Positions 41,529 to 53,800 of a stretch of DNA of 64,000 nt are shown piece by piece. The notes beneath the pieces were generated by a model. It was not told the DNA's origin, did no database searches, and worked only from the letters and a program-made list of their open reading frames with translations. The stretch comes from Cepaea nemoralis. Lineage: Eukaryota > Mollusca > Gastropoda > Stylommatophora > Helicidae. A program made the position numbers and the translations under genes. The DNA lies in assembly GCA_014155875.1 (NCBI GenBank), contig JACEFZ010016149.1, positions 1-64,000 on the forward strand. The letters are read 5' to 3'. The stretch's first letter is position 1, and every line of letters starts with the position of its first letter.

Positions 41529-42087
41529 CATCCAGCTCCATCCATCCATCATGTGACATGCCGGTAAGCGTGGGCGGTCATGTTCTGCCATCTCACTCGA
41601 TCAACAGAGTCGTGGATCAGTTCCGTGTTTCTGTCTCGACCATGCCACAAGGCCAAGCCATCCAGATACTTGTTTCTAGGTCTTCCCCTTGGTCTGTTCC
41701 CCTCGATCTTACCAGTTGTCACCAAGTTCTCCAAATCATTTCTTCTCATAACATGCCCAAAAAATTGTGACTGTCTACGTCTAATGTCTCCAATCAGTTT
41801 ACGATCTTTATTTGTTTCTTGAAGGACTTCTTCATTGGTCTTTCTGGCTGTCCATGGTATTCTTTGCATTTTCCTCAGAAACCACATTTCTACAGCCATC
41901 AGATGTTTTTCAGCCTGGCTGCTCATTGTCCAAGCTTCACATCCATATAAAAGTACAGGTTCTATGTAGCATCTCAACACTCTTTTTCTCGTTTCAATTG
42001 ACATCTTTTTATTGGTCAGTATGTTTTTCATCTTGCTAAAGGCTACTTTTGCCATGGTGATTCTTGTTCTAATCTCTTCATCCAGCT
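41529..42087 (-). mobile_element. LINE family C (RTE-like), 5'-truncated
   Basis: Minus-strand frame from 42055 to 41549 is open for 168 codons: MSIETRKRVLRC, EPVLLYGCEAWTM, MWFLRKMQRIPWTARKTNEE and a basic GNRPRGRPRNKYLDGL end. The tail is (ATGG)3 at 41529-41541. RT and endonuclease are missing. It is almost identical to the same region of 46406-47493, so both are young. Confidence 0.88.
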
Positions 42088-42577
42088 ACTGATGGCAAAA
42101 TCATAACTAAAATAAATAAATTTAGAGTAGGAACATGGAATGTTAGGACATTAAATGAGCTAGGAAAGTTGACCAATGTTCTAAGAGAGATGGATAGCAT
42201 GAAAATGAATATACTAGGCGTTAGTGAGATGAGATGGAAGGGATCGGGCAAAATTATAGCTGACAATCACACAATAATTTATTCTGGAGGGGATACACAT
42301 GAAAAGGGTGTAGGAATAATATTAGACGAAAAAACAGCCAAGTCAATTAATGGATACTGGTGTATTTCAGATAGAGTTAGGCTATTATGGTAAAAATCAA
42401 AGGCAAACCAATAGACATAAATATTATACAAGTATATGCACCAACAGCAAGCAGTAGTGATGAAGAAATACAACACTTTTACGACGAAATAGAAATGGCG
42501 ATGGCTCAAATTGGATCACAAGAAATAAAGATAATACTTGGTGATTTTAATGCAAAAGTAGGAAAGGGAAAAATGGA

Positions 42578-42621
42578 GGGGAATTATGGTTTAGGTAGTG
42601 GGGAATTATGGTTTAGGTACA
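42578..42621. repeat. 22-bp tandem duplication inside the LINE B endonuclease
   Basis: GGGGAATTATGGTTTAGGTA occurs twice, 22 bp apart (42578 and 42600). It shifts the reading frame. Confidence 0.9.
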
Positions 42622-43268
42622 AGAAATGAAAGAGGGGAAAAGCTAATAGAATGGTCAAATATCAATGATATGATAATTGGAAACACATGGTTTAAACACC
42701 ATAAAAGACGACTGTACACATGGATAAGCCCTGATAAGAAAATACGCAACCAAATTGACTACATACTAATTAATAAAAGATTTAGAAATGCTTTAATTAA
42801 TGTAAACACAATGCCTGGTGCTGACTGTAATAGTGATCATGTACCACTATGTGGACAAATAAAAGTAAGATTAAAGAGAGGGAAAAACATGGTTAAGAAC
42901 ATGAGACTTAATAAAGAGGTTCTGAAAATAGATAAAGAAATGCACGAACAATACAGAGTGACTGTGAAAAATAGGTACAATGCAATAACTAAAATACAGA
43001 GTATAGATGAACAATGGGAAATGTTAAGGGACTCCATTCATCAAACTAGCAAAGAAGTATTACCGGAGAGAGGCAAAATAGCTAAGAAAAAAATGGATGA
43101 ATGAAGATATCTTAAATCTGATGGACAAAAGAAAACAGTAAAAATGACAAACAAGAATACGCTAAGATAAATAAAGAAATAAAAGATGAATGTGGGAAGG
43201 CTAAAGAAAATTGGTTAAACGAGCAATGCAAAAAAATTGAATTAAATTCCATTAAAGATACAAAAAAT

Positions 43269-44957
43269 ATGCACAGACAAATCAGTGAGCTTACACGAAG
43301 AAAAATAAGAATAAATACAGGGTGTTTGAAGTCAAAAACAGGAAAGATAATATTAGAGGAAGATGCTATAATGAAGAGGTGGAATGAGTATATAAGAGAA
43401 TTATATGAAGGAGAAAGGGAAGAATTAACAGAAGATAGTAACTTAGAAGGTCCACCTATTCTGAAAGAAGAAGTCGCTGACGCTATGAAACGTATGAAGA
43501 AAGGAAAAACAGCTGGGCCAGATGAAATCACAATAGAAGAATTAGAAGTATTGGGAGAATTTGGAGTAGATATATTAACCAAAATGTTGAATGATATTTA
43601 CAGCAGTGGATATTTACCCAGTGATATGCTGAAATCTGTATTTATAGCTATACCAAAAAGACTAGGAGCAATTGATTGTGAAGATTTTCGTACAATTAAC
43701 CTTATAAACCATATCACTAAGCTTCTACTCAGAATCATAATGAGAAGAACCAAAACGAAAATAAAAATGGAAATTAGTGAAGAACAGTATGGATTTGTGG
43801 AAGGAAAGGGCACAAACAATGCAATTTATACATTACGGACACTAATAGAAAGGTCAATAGAGAAACAGAGAGACATATATTTGTGCTTCATAGATTATAC
43901 TAAGGCATTTGATAAAGTAAAACATGATGAACTGATTAAAATGTTGGAAGATATCAACACTGATGGAAAAGATTTAAGAATAATAAAGAATATTTACTGG
44001 AACCAAGTAGCAGCAATTAAAATGGGAAATAAAGAGGGCAGTTACGAACAGATAAAGCTAGGAGTACGACAAGGGTGTGTCTTGTCACCAGATCTTTCCT
44101 CCCTGTATAGCGAAGTAATATTAATGAGAGAGATCAAAGAGATGCCAGGAATACTAGTTGGAGGTTATAATATAAATAATATACGCTATGCAGATGACAC
44201 TGTATTGGTGGCGTATAATTCAACAGACCTACAACAATTATTAGACGTAGTAACAGAGAGTGCAAGGAAAGGACTCTCCTTGAATATCAAGAAAACAGTA
44301 ACAATGGTAATATCAAAGAAAATGGTGACACCAAAATGTGACATAGAAATAGAAGGGAAAATCCTTAACCAAGTTGATAATTTTAGATACCTAGGGGCAT
44401 TTATAACATCAGATGGAAGGTGTACAACAGAGATTAGGAGCAGAATAGGGCAGGCAAAAGCCGCATTTCAGAAAATGAAGAGTATCTTATGCAATAAGTC
44501 ACTATCACTGAATGTAAGAAAGAGAGTGCTGAAATGCTATGTAGAACCAGTTTTGCTGTATGGCAGTGAATCTTGGAATGTAAATAAACAAATTAAGAAG
44601 AAATTAGAAGCAACAGAGATGTGGTTCCTGAGACGAATGTTGCGAATTCCTTGGACTGCCAGAGTAACTAACGACGACTGCCTGAAACAGGCTAATGAAA
44701 CTAGAACATTATATACAACAATAAGACAGAGACAAACAGCTTTCCTCGGTCATGTGATGAGAAGAGAGACATTGGAGAACATCGTAACAACTGGAAAGAT
44801 CGAGGGGAAGAGAGGCAGAGGTAGACCAAGAGAAGTGATGCTGGATGGATTGAGACGGTGGCATGGAGGAATATCAGCAGCAGAATTGATCCAGAAAACC
44901 AAAGACCGAGATCTATGGAGAGCCATGAACGCCTACGCCAGCCGGCACGGCACTTGA
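43269..44957 (+). pseudogene. Family B RT and C-terminal segment, 562 open codons
   Basis: Carries the RT palm with FIDYTKAFD (first Asp) and YADD (catalytic pair), the linker LLYGSESW, the LRRMLRIPW motif and the basic tail RGRGRPRE. This is the polymerase part of an RTE-like LINE. It is unbroken but detached from its endonuclease by frameshifts at about 43105-43150, so it would not make a working full protein. The first codon is not a proven start. Confidence 0.85.
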
Positions 44958-44979
44958 TGATGATGATTGATGTGGCTGC

Positions 44980-45425
44980 CAGTCTCCCTGGCGAAGATGT
45001 TTACGGCTGTCGCCGTAACCCCGTATATTCTCGTGAGTAACACAGCTGCGCACGAACCGGCAGCGGTTCGAGCCGCGCTGGTAACTTACGGGGGTATGAC
45101 AGCCGATCGCTCAGAAATCAATGACAAACTACTAAGCGTAATCTTGTCTAGTACATCAACAGCAGCTGAAAAATGCTGATGTTGACTGCAACGTCCTGTA
45201 AGGGATATGCAACATATAATCATATCTTCATCTTTACTGATGTCTGTCTCACAAGATGCACTTAGCTATGATGATGAAGTTGAAGCTTCAGATTCAAAAT
45301 GACTCTGGTATGCTTTAGCTGTTCCAATTTCTTTTAATACACGATCAGGGAGCTGATAAGTTGAACATCATTTTCCTGCTCTCATCAGGAAAGAAATAAT
45401 AAGATATTGTCAAGATAAAATTTAA
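44980..45425. other. Unassigned stretch
   Basis: A GC-richer patch (45000-45100) with several CG sites, then AT-rich sequence. No gene recognised. 44967-45179 is open on plus without a recognisable domain. Confidence 0.35.
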
Positions 45426-45429
45426 GAGG

Positions 45430-46395
45430 TCAAATTTTATCTTGTTTCTTAGTTTACATTTTGTATAATTCATAGCACTGAAAACTCTTTCCACATTAGC
45501 ATTTGAAAGGGTAGTATCATGGCAGACATTGCAAATTCAAAGAGCTCACAGAATGGACTGTTACCTGAAGCATCTTTAAATTGTCTTACTTCACTCCAAA
45601 AGGCATCAGTTTCTGTTTTGTTTCTCCAGTCAACCAAATTTATTTTGGTTAACGGATATTCTGCTTCCGCCACACTATTATCAGTAGCCCCTACAAATGT
45701 CAAAACTAGACAATATTTTGATATGCCCTTTACTGGCTGAAGTATGTTGTTAACAGAAAAGAGTGAAATATTTTTCAATACATCTAAATTTTCAGGAAGT
45801 CTCTGCTTCGATTGCTTGGATAATGAGAGAAGAAAATCTTGACAGCGCTTTCTTAAGTTGTTCTTTTCATTTTCTGTTAACAGTCTTTTTGTTTTTAAAC
45901 CATCAATTGTTGATTCGATTTGATATCCTAGGTATAGTATAGGAGCCAAATAGCTCTCTATAGTGCAAGTGAGCAAATCAGCTTTAGAAGTTGGCAATAT
46001 AAGTCTTTTACAAATTGAGTGAAATAGCAAAGTGAGATCGTCAAGTGATTTAATTTTATCAACATTCTGAAATTCAGACAGTTTATTAACTTTTTACACT
46101 TCACTTAAAATGGGTTGTAAAAAGAGAAGGAATGCCAAATTCACTGTACATTCCATATAGTATTTCAGCTGTGTAGCACTTTTCACTTTGTCTTGTTATT
46201 TCGAAGTGTGTCTTCAACTCCAACCATTAATTCACAATTACTTCAACAGCTGGTTGAATTGATAGCCACCTAGTTTTGCAATATGACATAATTTTCAGTG
46301 GTGAGGAACTATCATTTAATGCTTTATATAAATTATTATATTGCTGTTGTCTGACAGATGATTTGGAGAACCAATTTTATGTTTTTAGTCCCTGC
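45430..46395 (-). pseudogene. hAT-family (BED finger) transposase relic, C-terminal part
   Basis: Minus-strand 46030-45470 is open for 186 codons and ends near the hAT dimerisation motif. The conserved SNANVERVFS string is readable about 45515-45485, but one base out of frame, so a frameshift destroys the end. Other stops occur between 46030 and 46395. The N-terminal BED finger lies at 47673-47504, split off by a LINE insertion with a 10-bp target duplication (ATGTTTCTTC). hAT transposases cut and paste DNA; this copy is dead. Confidence 0.7.
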
Positions 46396-46405
46396 ATGTT
46401 TCTTC

Positions 46406-47493
46406 CTTTGCTTTATTGACTACACAAAGGCTTTTGATAAAGTGAGACATGTCAACATGATAAGGATGCTTGAAGATCTACAAATTGATGGGAAAGACCT
46501 TAGACTTGTAAAAAACATATATTGGAAACAACAAGCTGCCATAAGAGTTGATAATGAAGTAAGCCAATATCAGCCTATTAAGAGAGGTGTGAGACAGGGA
46601 TGTGTAATGTCTCCAGATCTGTTTTCCCTGTACAGTGAAAATATGTTCAGAAATATTGAAAATATGGAAGGAATCAACATTGGGGGACGATGCATCAATA
46701 AAATTAGATATGCAGATGATACAGTCTTGATTGCAGACAATGAACAGGACCTGCAAAATTTAGTAGATGCGGTTGTTACACACAGTGAACAACAAGGGTT
46801 AGAATTAAATTGTAAAAAGACACAGATTATGATCGTCACTAGGAAGAACGAAATACCACAGTGTAATATACAAGTAAATGGGAATATTCTTCAACAAGTG
46901 AATAGGTACAATTATCTCGGAACAGTAATAACATCTGATGGGAGATGCCTTGAAGAGATTAGAACAAGAATCGCCATGGCAAAAGTAGCCTTTAGCAAGA
47001 TGAAAAACATACTGACCAATAAAAAGATGTCAATTGAAACGAGAAAAAGAGTGTTGAGATGCTACATAGAACCTGTACTTTTATATGGATGTGAAGCTTG
47101 GACAATGAGCAGCCAGGCTGAAAAACATCTGATGGCTGTAGAAATGTGGTTTCTGAGGAAAATGCAAAGAATACCATGGACAGCCAGAAAGACCAATGAA
47201 GAAGTCCTTCAAGAAACAAATGAAGATCGTAAACTGATCAGAGACAATAGACGTAGACAGTCACAATTTTTTGGGCATGTTATGAGAAGAAATGATTTGG
47301 AGAACTTGGTGACAACTGGTAAGATCGAGGGGAACAGACCAAGGGGAAGACCTAGAAACAAGTATCTGGATGGCTTGGCCTTGTGGCATGGTCGAGACAG
47401 AAACACGGAACTTATCCACGACTCTGTTGATCGAGTGAGATGGCAGAACATGACCGCCCACGCTTACCGGCATGGCACATGATGGATGGATGG
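46406..47493 (+). mobile_element. LINE family C (RTE-like), 5'-truncated, open frame, 10-bp target duplication
   Basis: Flanked by ATGTTTCTTC (46396-46405 and 47494-47503). The frame is open to the stop at 47482: CFIDYTKAFDKVRHV, VRQGCVMSPDLFSLY, NKIRYADDTVLIADN (about 46710), LLYGCEAW, MWFLRKMQRIPW and GNRPRGRPRNKYLDG, ending YRHGT. The tail is (ATGG)3. Truncation removed the endonuclease and RT fingers. No disabling change is seen in about 360 codons, which indicates a recent insertion. It interrupts the hAT relic. Confidence 0.92.
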
Positions 47494-47503
47494 ATGTTTC
47501 TTC

Positions 47504-47673
47504 AAGTCTTGTATTTTCGCTTTCATTTCGCACTTGCAGTACTTACAACGAGCCTTAGTCGCATCTCCATGAATTGACATCACCCAATCATTAATTATGT
47601 CATCTTGCAGCCACTCTTTCCAAATTTTTTGTTCATATTGTTTTACTTTTGGCATGTTGAAAGATTTGTTCAA
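47504..47673 (-). pseudogene. hAT transposase relic, N-terminal BED finger
   Basis: Minus-strand translation from the ATG near 47656 gives MPKVKQYEQKIWKEWL and a finger ARCKYCKCEMKAKIQDLKKH (C-x2-C...H), the start of BED-type DNA-binding domains. It continues at 46395 once the RTE-like LINE is removed. Confidence 0.7.
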
Positions 47674-47684
47674 AGTGGAAGCAA

Positions 47685-48502
47685 GATGGCGACGGACGGT
47701 CGTGTTGTTTTGTGTTCGTTAACTTTTTCGCGTAGGGGATGGATTTATTCATCTCTTGCGTGTAATTGGTGTGCCAGGATGTAAAACCAGGAGTTTCTAC
47801 TCAAGATCTGCGCGGGTGCTACGGAGTTCGTGCATCGAGCGAAGCCATCCTTGAGTGAATTTTCAGCAGCGTGTGTGGTTCAACAGCATTCTGTGTTTAC
47901 GTTTTTTCAACATGGCGGAACAACGTGTTTTTTCCGAGCGGTCAGCAGTCAACATAACGAAGCGGCGTGGTAGCCGCGCAGGGACAAAGAAGCAAGGTAA
48001 GCGCGGTGGTTTGAGGCGGTTTAGACTCAAATGTCACCGTCTAGGACTCAGGAACATCCGTATTCTATATTGGAACTGTGCCAGTGTAAAATAACGGGGC
48101 TCTATTTTAGAAACCCTAGTTTACAGGAACGACATTGTAGCACTCCAGGAGACGAGACTGGGCGATCAGCTACTCCGAATTGCCGGCTTCAAATGTTTCT
48201 ACAACAGACGACATCTGGGAACGGCGATTCTCGTTCGCGACAGCATGGTGGCGTCAGAGCTAGACATGTCCAGTTGGGACAGTGACGATATACAAATACA
48301 GGCGTTGAGAGTTCATTCCAGTATACCATTCGTGTTGGTTAATGTTTATGCCCGCAATGCGAGTATGGGCGCCCAGAAGTGGCAGTGCTTAAGTGGCATA
48401 TTAGGCCACGAGAGAAATGTTATTTTCTGTGGTGACTTCAACGCTAAAGGCAGAGCATGGGGAAACACTTCCTCCAATACACAAGGGGAGGAGCTCGAGA
48501 CT
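47685..48502 (+). mobile_element. LINE family I, 5' end and endonuclease, interrupted at 48502
   Basis: The 5' end contains AAGCAAGATGGCGAC (about 47691-47705), a YY1-like motif typical of LINE promoters. The ORF begins at ATG 47912 (MAEQRVF) with a basic N-terminus, then endonuclease motifs IRILYWNCASVK, IVALQETRLGD, TAILVRD and IFCGDFNAKGRAWG. One in-frame TAA (48092-48094) follows the WNCASVK motif, with no frameshift. At 48502 the reading frame is cut by the giant palindrome and resumes at 62801. Confidence 0.85.
48497..48502. repeat. Target-site duplication GAGACT, left copy
   Basis: Identical to 62795-62800. The LINE coding sequence reads through it in frame on both sides. Confidence 0.9.
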
Positions 48503-48700
48503 AGTAGTGTAAGTGGGGCTAAAGCCGCCCCTTTTTTGTGGAGGTGGAGGTTATAGATACCTCCACAAAGGGCGATAACTCTTTTTTCCCCAAAAATGTA
48601 GGCGTGGTCTAGTGACTCATCATAGGTGGCGTGTTCTAGTGACTCATCAGAGGTGGCGTGCGTGGTCAAGTAATTATAGGGTACGACATAAAAAATACGA
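48503..48700. repeat. Terminal module of the palindrome, left
   Basis: Contains a subterminal hairpin (TGTGGAGGT...ACCTCCACA, 48538-48568) and, inverted, the AGAGTTATCGCCCTTTG motif. Then two copies of CTAGTGACTCATCA follow. The mirror image is at 62600-62794. Confidence 0.85.
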
Positions 48701-48829
48701 CATAAAACATCAATAAAGAAAACAAACGATTCAAGTAAGGTATATAATAATTTTTAATAAAACATATATAGAAAAGAAGAAGAAAAAAAAAAACATAGTC
48801 AAGTGACCCCTTAAATTATAGGTAAGGGT

Positions 48830-49840
48830 GTGCGATGACGTGCTCAAGTGGTGGTCAAGAGGTGGTCAAGAGGTGGTCAAGCGGTCAAGAGGTGGTCAAG
48901 TGACCCCTTAAATTGTATGGGATGGTACGTGTAGTGACGTGGTGATGATCAAGAGGTGGTCAAGTGGTGGTCAGGGTGTGGTCAAGTGGTGGTCAAGATG
49001 TGGTCAAGTGGTCGAGTGACCACTTAAATTGTCGGGGAAAGTAGGTGTAGTGATATGGTGATGATTAAAGGGTAGTAAATTAGTGGTCAAGCAGTGGTCA
49101 AGTGGTGGTCAAGTGAGGAAAATTTTAGTGGAAAGTAGTTGTAATGATATGGTGATGATTAAAAGGTGGTAAATTAGTGGTCAAGCAGTGGTCAAGTGGT
49201 CGAGTGACCACTTAAATTGTCGGGGAAAGTAGTTGTAATGATATGGTGATGATTAAAGGGTGGTAAATTAGTGGTCAAGAGGTGGTCAAGCGGTGGTCAA
49301 GGGGTGGTCAAGTGGTTAAATGACACCTTAAATTGTTGGGGAGAGTACGTGTAGTGACGTGGTGATGATAAAGAGGTGGTCAAGTGGTGGTCAGGGTGTG
49401 GTCAAGTGGTGGTCAAGGTGTGGTCAAGTGGTCGAGTGACCCCTTAAATTGTCAGGGAAAGTGAGTGTAGTAAGTTGGTGATGATCGTGAGGTGGTCAAG
49501 TAGTGGTCAAGAGGTGGTCAAGGGGTGGTCAAGTGGTTAAATGACCCCCCTAAATTGTATGGGAGGGTACAGTTAGTGATGTGGTGATGATCAAGAGGTG
49601 GTCAAGTAGTGGTCAAGTAGTGGTCAAGGGGTGGTCAAGTGGTCAAGTTACCCCTTAAATTGATGGGAAGAGTACGTGTAGTGACACGAAGATGATCAAA
49701 ATGTAGTCAAGTAGTCGTCAAGTGGTGGTCAAGCGGTGGTCAAGTGGTCGAGTGACCACATAAATTGTAGAGGAGAGTAGGTGTAGTGACATGGTGATGA
49801 TCAAGAGGTGGTCAAGTTGTTAGGTCTAGAGGTTGGGGTG
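48830..49840. repeat. GGTCAAG minisatellite, left arm
   Basis: Short GTGGTCAAG units are grouped in blocks of about 105-190 bp, each carrying ACCCCTTAAATTGT and GTGTAGTGACGTGGTGATGA. About eight blocks. Mirrored at 61490-62470. Confidence 0.9.
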
Positions 49841-50339
49841 TCTCAGTCATGAAGTATCAAACTGTCTGCTCTGGGAAGGATGTCGCTGATCAGGGCGAGT
49901 AGGTTCTAATACGTTTATCGCTATTGTCTATAATTGGCGTGGTTGTATAGTAATAATAGTAGAGTTGTTTCATAGTAATGTTAGTCATCATTATCAAGGT
50001 GCATGTTAGGTGATATTTATAACGGTAGTAGTAGTACCAGTAGTAGCAATACCAACAATAGTACTAATTATCATCATCATCACGTGTCTTACCAACGGAC
50101 GTACCACCCACACATTGCGATCTCCAACACCATTGAACAATTCCGGGGTTGACTCACAATACAGAAATCCCCAATTAACGGCATTACCTTCATGTAATGG
50201 TGGTACTCATAGTACCAATAGCACCAGTAGTAATAGTCACCAACATCAACAAGAGACTTATCGCCTGACATTGGTCAGTATGACACTCCATAAACTATGA
50301 TCTCCGACACCATGGATACAAATAGTAATAATATTGGTA

Positions 50340-50363
50340 ATAGTTGTAGTGGTAGTAGTAGTG

Positions 50364-50394
<31 letters not shown>

Positions 50395-50460
50395 CGGCGG
50401 TGGTGGTGGTGGTGGTGGTGGTGGTGGTGGTGGTGGTGGTGGTGGTGGTAATAGTAGGAG
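50340..50460. repeat. (AGT)n(GGT)n triplet repeat, left arm
   Basis: About fifteen AGT then about seventeen GGT units. The right arm has two fewer triplet units. Poly-Ser/Gly and poly-His/Tyr frames here are by-products. Confidence 0.9.
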
Positions 50461-50884
50461 TAGTAGAATAGCGAGGGTGCTTGTTGTTTCACTAAGTATT
50501 TGTATATCGTATGTAGTATAAAGCTAGTTTGTGTTGTATGCCATGTAAGGTGTTACTGAAATATCTGTATTTTATAGTTCTAAGAGGTGATGACGTCATA
50601 ACCCACCACTCTATCATCTTATTGATAGTGTCTCCAGTGCCACGAAAAAGGCTCATTGTGAGATATCGATCATTTCTCAAAGCGACAGCATCCGGGGTGC
50701 ATGCCCATTACGAGCAAACATCGATACGCCACTTAAAAGGCAACGACAAGGCAAAATGGCGTCGAATACAGTGTAACGTACAAAACTTATGAGGTCATCG
50801 GTTGTCCATTCCATCATGGTCGACAAATAGGCGCTCACTAACTTCACAATAGGCTCACTCAAATAAACATATAGGATGATAAGG

Positions 50885-53800
50885 CACCGACCCAAATGTG
50901 AAAAATGTCGGCCAAATACAGAAATAGTTCGTCCACATGTATGCAAACTAGGAAAATTTGTTACTCGAACGGGACATATATTGACCAAGTAGGGAAATTT
51001 GAGAGCCATAAGTGAAAAAATATAATCCAAAGAGAGGAATATCTCATTCCAACTTATAAAAAGAAGGAAAATTATCAACCAAATGAGAAAAAAGTTAGAC
51101 CAAGTATAGTAACATCGCAACCAAACTTATGAAAAGTAGGAAACTTTGTTAGCCAAAGCGAAAAAACCTAGGTCAAGTAGGAAAATCTGTTAGCCAAATG
51201 TAAAAAATATCGGCCAAATACAGAAATAGTTCGTCCACACGTATGCAAACTAGGAAAATTTGTTAGTCGAACAGGATAAAATATTGCCCAAGTAGGGAAA
51301 TTTGAGAGCCATAAGTGAAAAAATATAATCCAAAGAGAGGAATATCTCATTCCAACTTATAAAAAGAAGGAAAATTATCAACCAAATGAGAAAAAGTTAG
51401 ACCAAGTATAGTAACATCGCAACCAAACTTATGAAAAATAGGAAACTTTGTTAGCCAAAGCGAAAAAACCTAGGTCAAGTAGGAAAATCTGTTAGCCAAA
51501 TGTAAAAAATGTCGGCCAAATACAGAAATACCTCGTCCGCACGTAGGCAAACAAGGAAAGGTTGTTAGCCAGATAGGAAAAATATTGCCCAAGTAGGAAA
51601 ATTTGATAGCCAAATGTAAAAAAAAAATATCACCCAAAGAGAGGAATATCTCGGCCAGACTTATAAAAAGTAGGAGAACTATGTGCCAAATGGGAAAAAG
51701 TTAGGCCAAATACAGAAATATTTCAACCAAACATATAAAAAATAGGAAAATTGATAACCAAATGGGAAATATATTGACCAACTAGGGAAATGTGTTACTC
51801 AAAGAGGAAAAAGAATGACCAAGTAACGAAATACATCGCTCAAGCTTATGAAAACTACGAAACTTTGTTAGCCAAATGGAAGAAACCTTGGTCAAGTAGG
51901 AAAAATCTGTTAACCAATTGTGAAAAATGTCGGCCAAATGCAGAAATAGTTCGGCCACACGTATGCAAACAAGGAAAGGTTGTTAGCCAGATAGGAAAAG
52001 TATTAACCAAGTAAGAAAATGTGATACCCAAAGGTGAAAAATATCAGACAAAGAGAGAAATATCTCATCCAAACTTATAAAAAGAAGGAAAATTCTCAAC
52101 CAAATGAGAAAAAGTTAGACCAAATATAGTAACATCTCAACCAAACTTATGAAAAGTAGGAAACTTTGTTAGCCAACGAGAATAAAAACCTTGTTCAAGT
52201 AGGAAAATCTGTTAGCCAAATGTAAAAAATGTCGGCCAAATACAGAAATAGTTCGGCCACACGTATGCAAACAAGGAAAGGTTGTTAGCCAGATAGGAAA
52301 AATATTGCCCAAGTAGGAAAATGTGATAGCCAAATGTAAAAAAAAATATCAACCAAGAGAGGAATATCTCGGCCAGACTTATAAAAAGTAGGAGAACTAT
52401 GTGCCAAATGGGAAAAAGTTAGGCCAAATACAGAAATATCTCAAACAAACATATAAAAAATAGGAAAATTGATAACCAAACGGGAAATATATTGACCAAC
52501 TAGGGACATGTGTTACTCAAAGAGGAAAAATAATGACCAAGTAACGAAATACATCGCTCAAACTTATGAAAACTACGAAACTTTGTTAGCCAAATGGAAG
52601 AAACCTTGGTCAAGTAGGAAAAATCTGTTAACCAATTGTGAAAAATGTCGGCCAAATGCAGAAATAGTTCGGCCACACGTATGCAAACAAGGAAAGGTTG
52701 TTAGCCAGATAGGAAAAGTATTAACCAAGTAAGAAAATGTGATACCCAAAGGTGAAAAATATCAGACAAAGAGAGAAATATCTCATCCAAACTTATAAAA
52801 AGAAGGAAAATTCTCAACCAAATGAGAAAAAGTTAGACCAAATATAGTAACATCTCAACCAAACTTATGAAAAGTAGGAAACTTTGTTAGCCAACGAGAA
52901 TAAAAACCTTGTTCAAGTAGGAAAATCTGTTAGCCAAATGTAAAAAATGTCGGCCAAATACAGAAATACCTCGTCCGCACGTATGCAAACAAGGAAAGGT
53001 TGTTAGCCAGATAGGAAAAATATTGCCCAAGTAGGAAAATTTGATAGCCAAATGTAAAAAAAAAATATCACCCAAAGAGAGGAATATCTCGGCCAGACTT
53101 ATAAAAAGTAGGAGAACTATGTGCCAAATGGGAAAAAGTTAGGCCAAATACAAAAATATTTCAACCAAACATATAAAAAATAGGAAAATTGATAACCAAA
53201 TGGGAAATATATTGACCAACTAGGGAAATGTGTTACTCAAAGAGGAAAAAGAATGACCAAGTAACGAAATACATCGCTCAAGCTTATGAAAATTACGAAA
53301 CTTTGTTAGCCAAATGGAAGAAACCTTGGTCAAGTAGGAAAAATCTGTTAACCAATTGTGAAAAATGTCGGCCAAATGCAGAAATAGTTCGGCCACACGT
53401 ATGCAAACAAGGAAAGGTTGTTAGCCAGATAGGAAAAGTATTAACCAAGTAAGAAAATGTGATACCCAAAGGTGAAAAAATATCAGACAAAGAGAGAAAT
53501 ATCTCATCCAAACTTATAAAAAGAAGGAAAATTCTCAACCAAATGAGAAAAAGTTAGACCAAATATAGTAACATCTCAACCAAACTTATGAAAAGTAGGA
53601 AACTTTGTTAGCCAACGAGAATAAAAACCGTGTTCAGGTAGGAAAATCTGTTAGCCAAATGTAAAAAATGTCGGCCAAATACAGAAATACCTCGTCCGCA
53701 CGTATGCAAACAAGGAAAAGTTGTTAGCCAGATAGTAAAAATATTGCCCAAGTAGGAAAATTTGATAGCCAAATGTAAAAAAAAAAATATCACCCAAAGA

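Larger units (their letters stand above)
42088..44975 (+). mobile_element. LINE family B (RTE-like), nearly full-length, broken ORF
   Basis: Begins with endonuclease FRVGTWNVRTL and ILGVSEMRW (42120-42240), VYAPTASSSDEE, IILGDFNAKVG (about 42545), NQIDYILI and SDHVPL (about 42835). RT follows: TINLINHITKLL, CFIDYTKAFDKVKH (about 43900), VRQGCVLSPDL, NNIRYADDTVLVA (about 44185), then the thumb and a GKRGRGRPRE end and (TGATGATGA) tail. The last 562 codons (43269-44957) are open. Upstream frames break at about 42390 (small insertion), 42600 (22-bp tandem duplication) and 43110. The RINN-YADD context is typical of RTE-clade elements such as BovB. Confidence 0.9.

Noticed and set aside
48830..49840. 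Possible CRISPR array
   Set aside because: Repeats are degenerate and lack unique spacers of constant length; the context is a eukaryotic transposon.
50297..50521. Poly-Ser/Gly protein
   Set aside because: Product of the (AGT)n(GGT)n triplet run, mirrored on the other arm.
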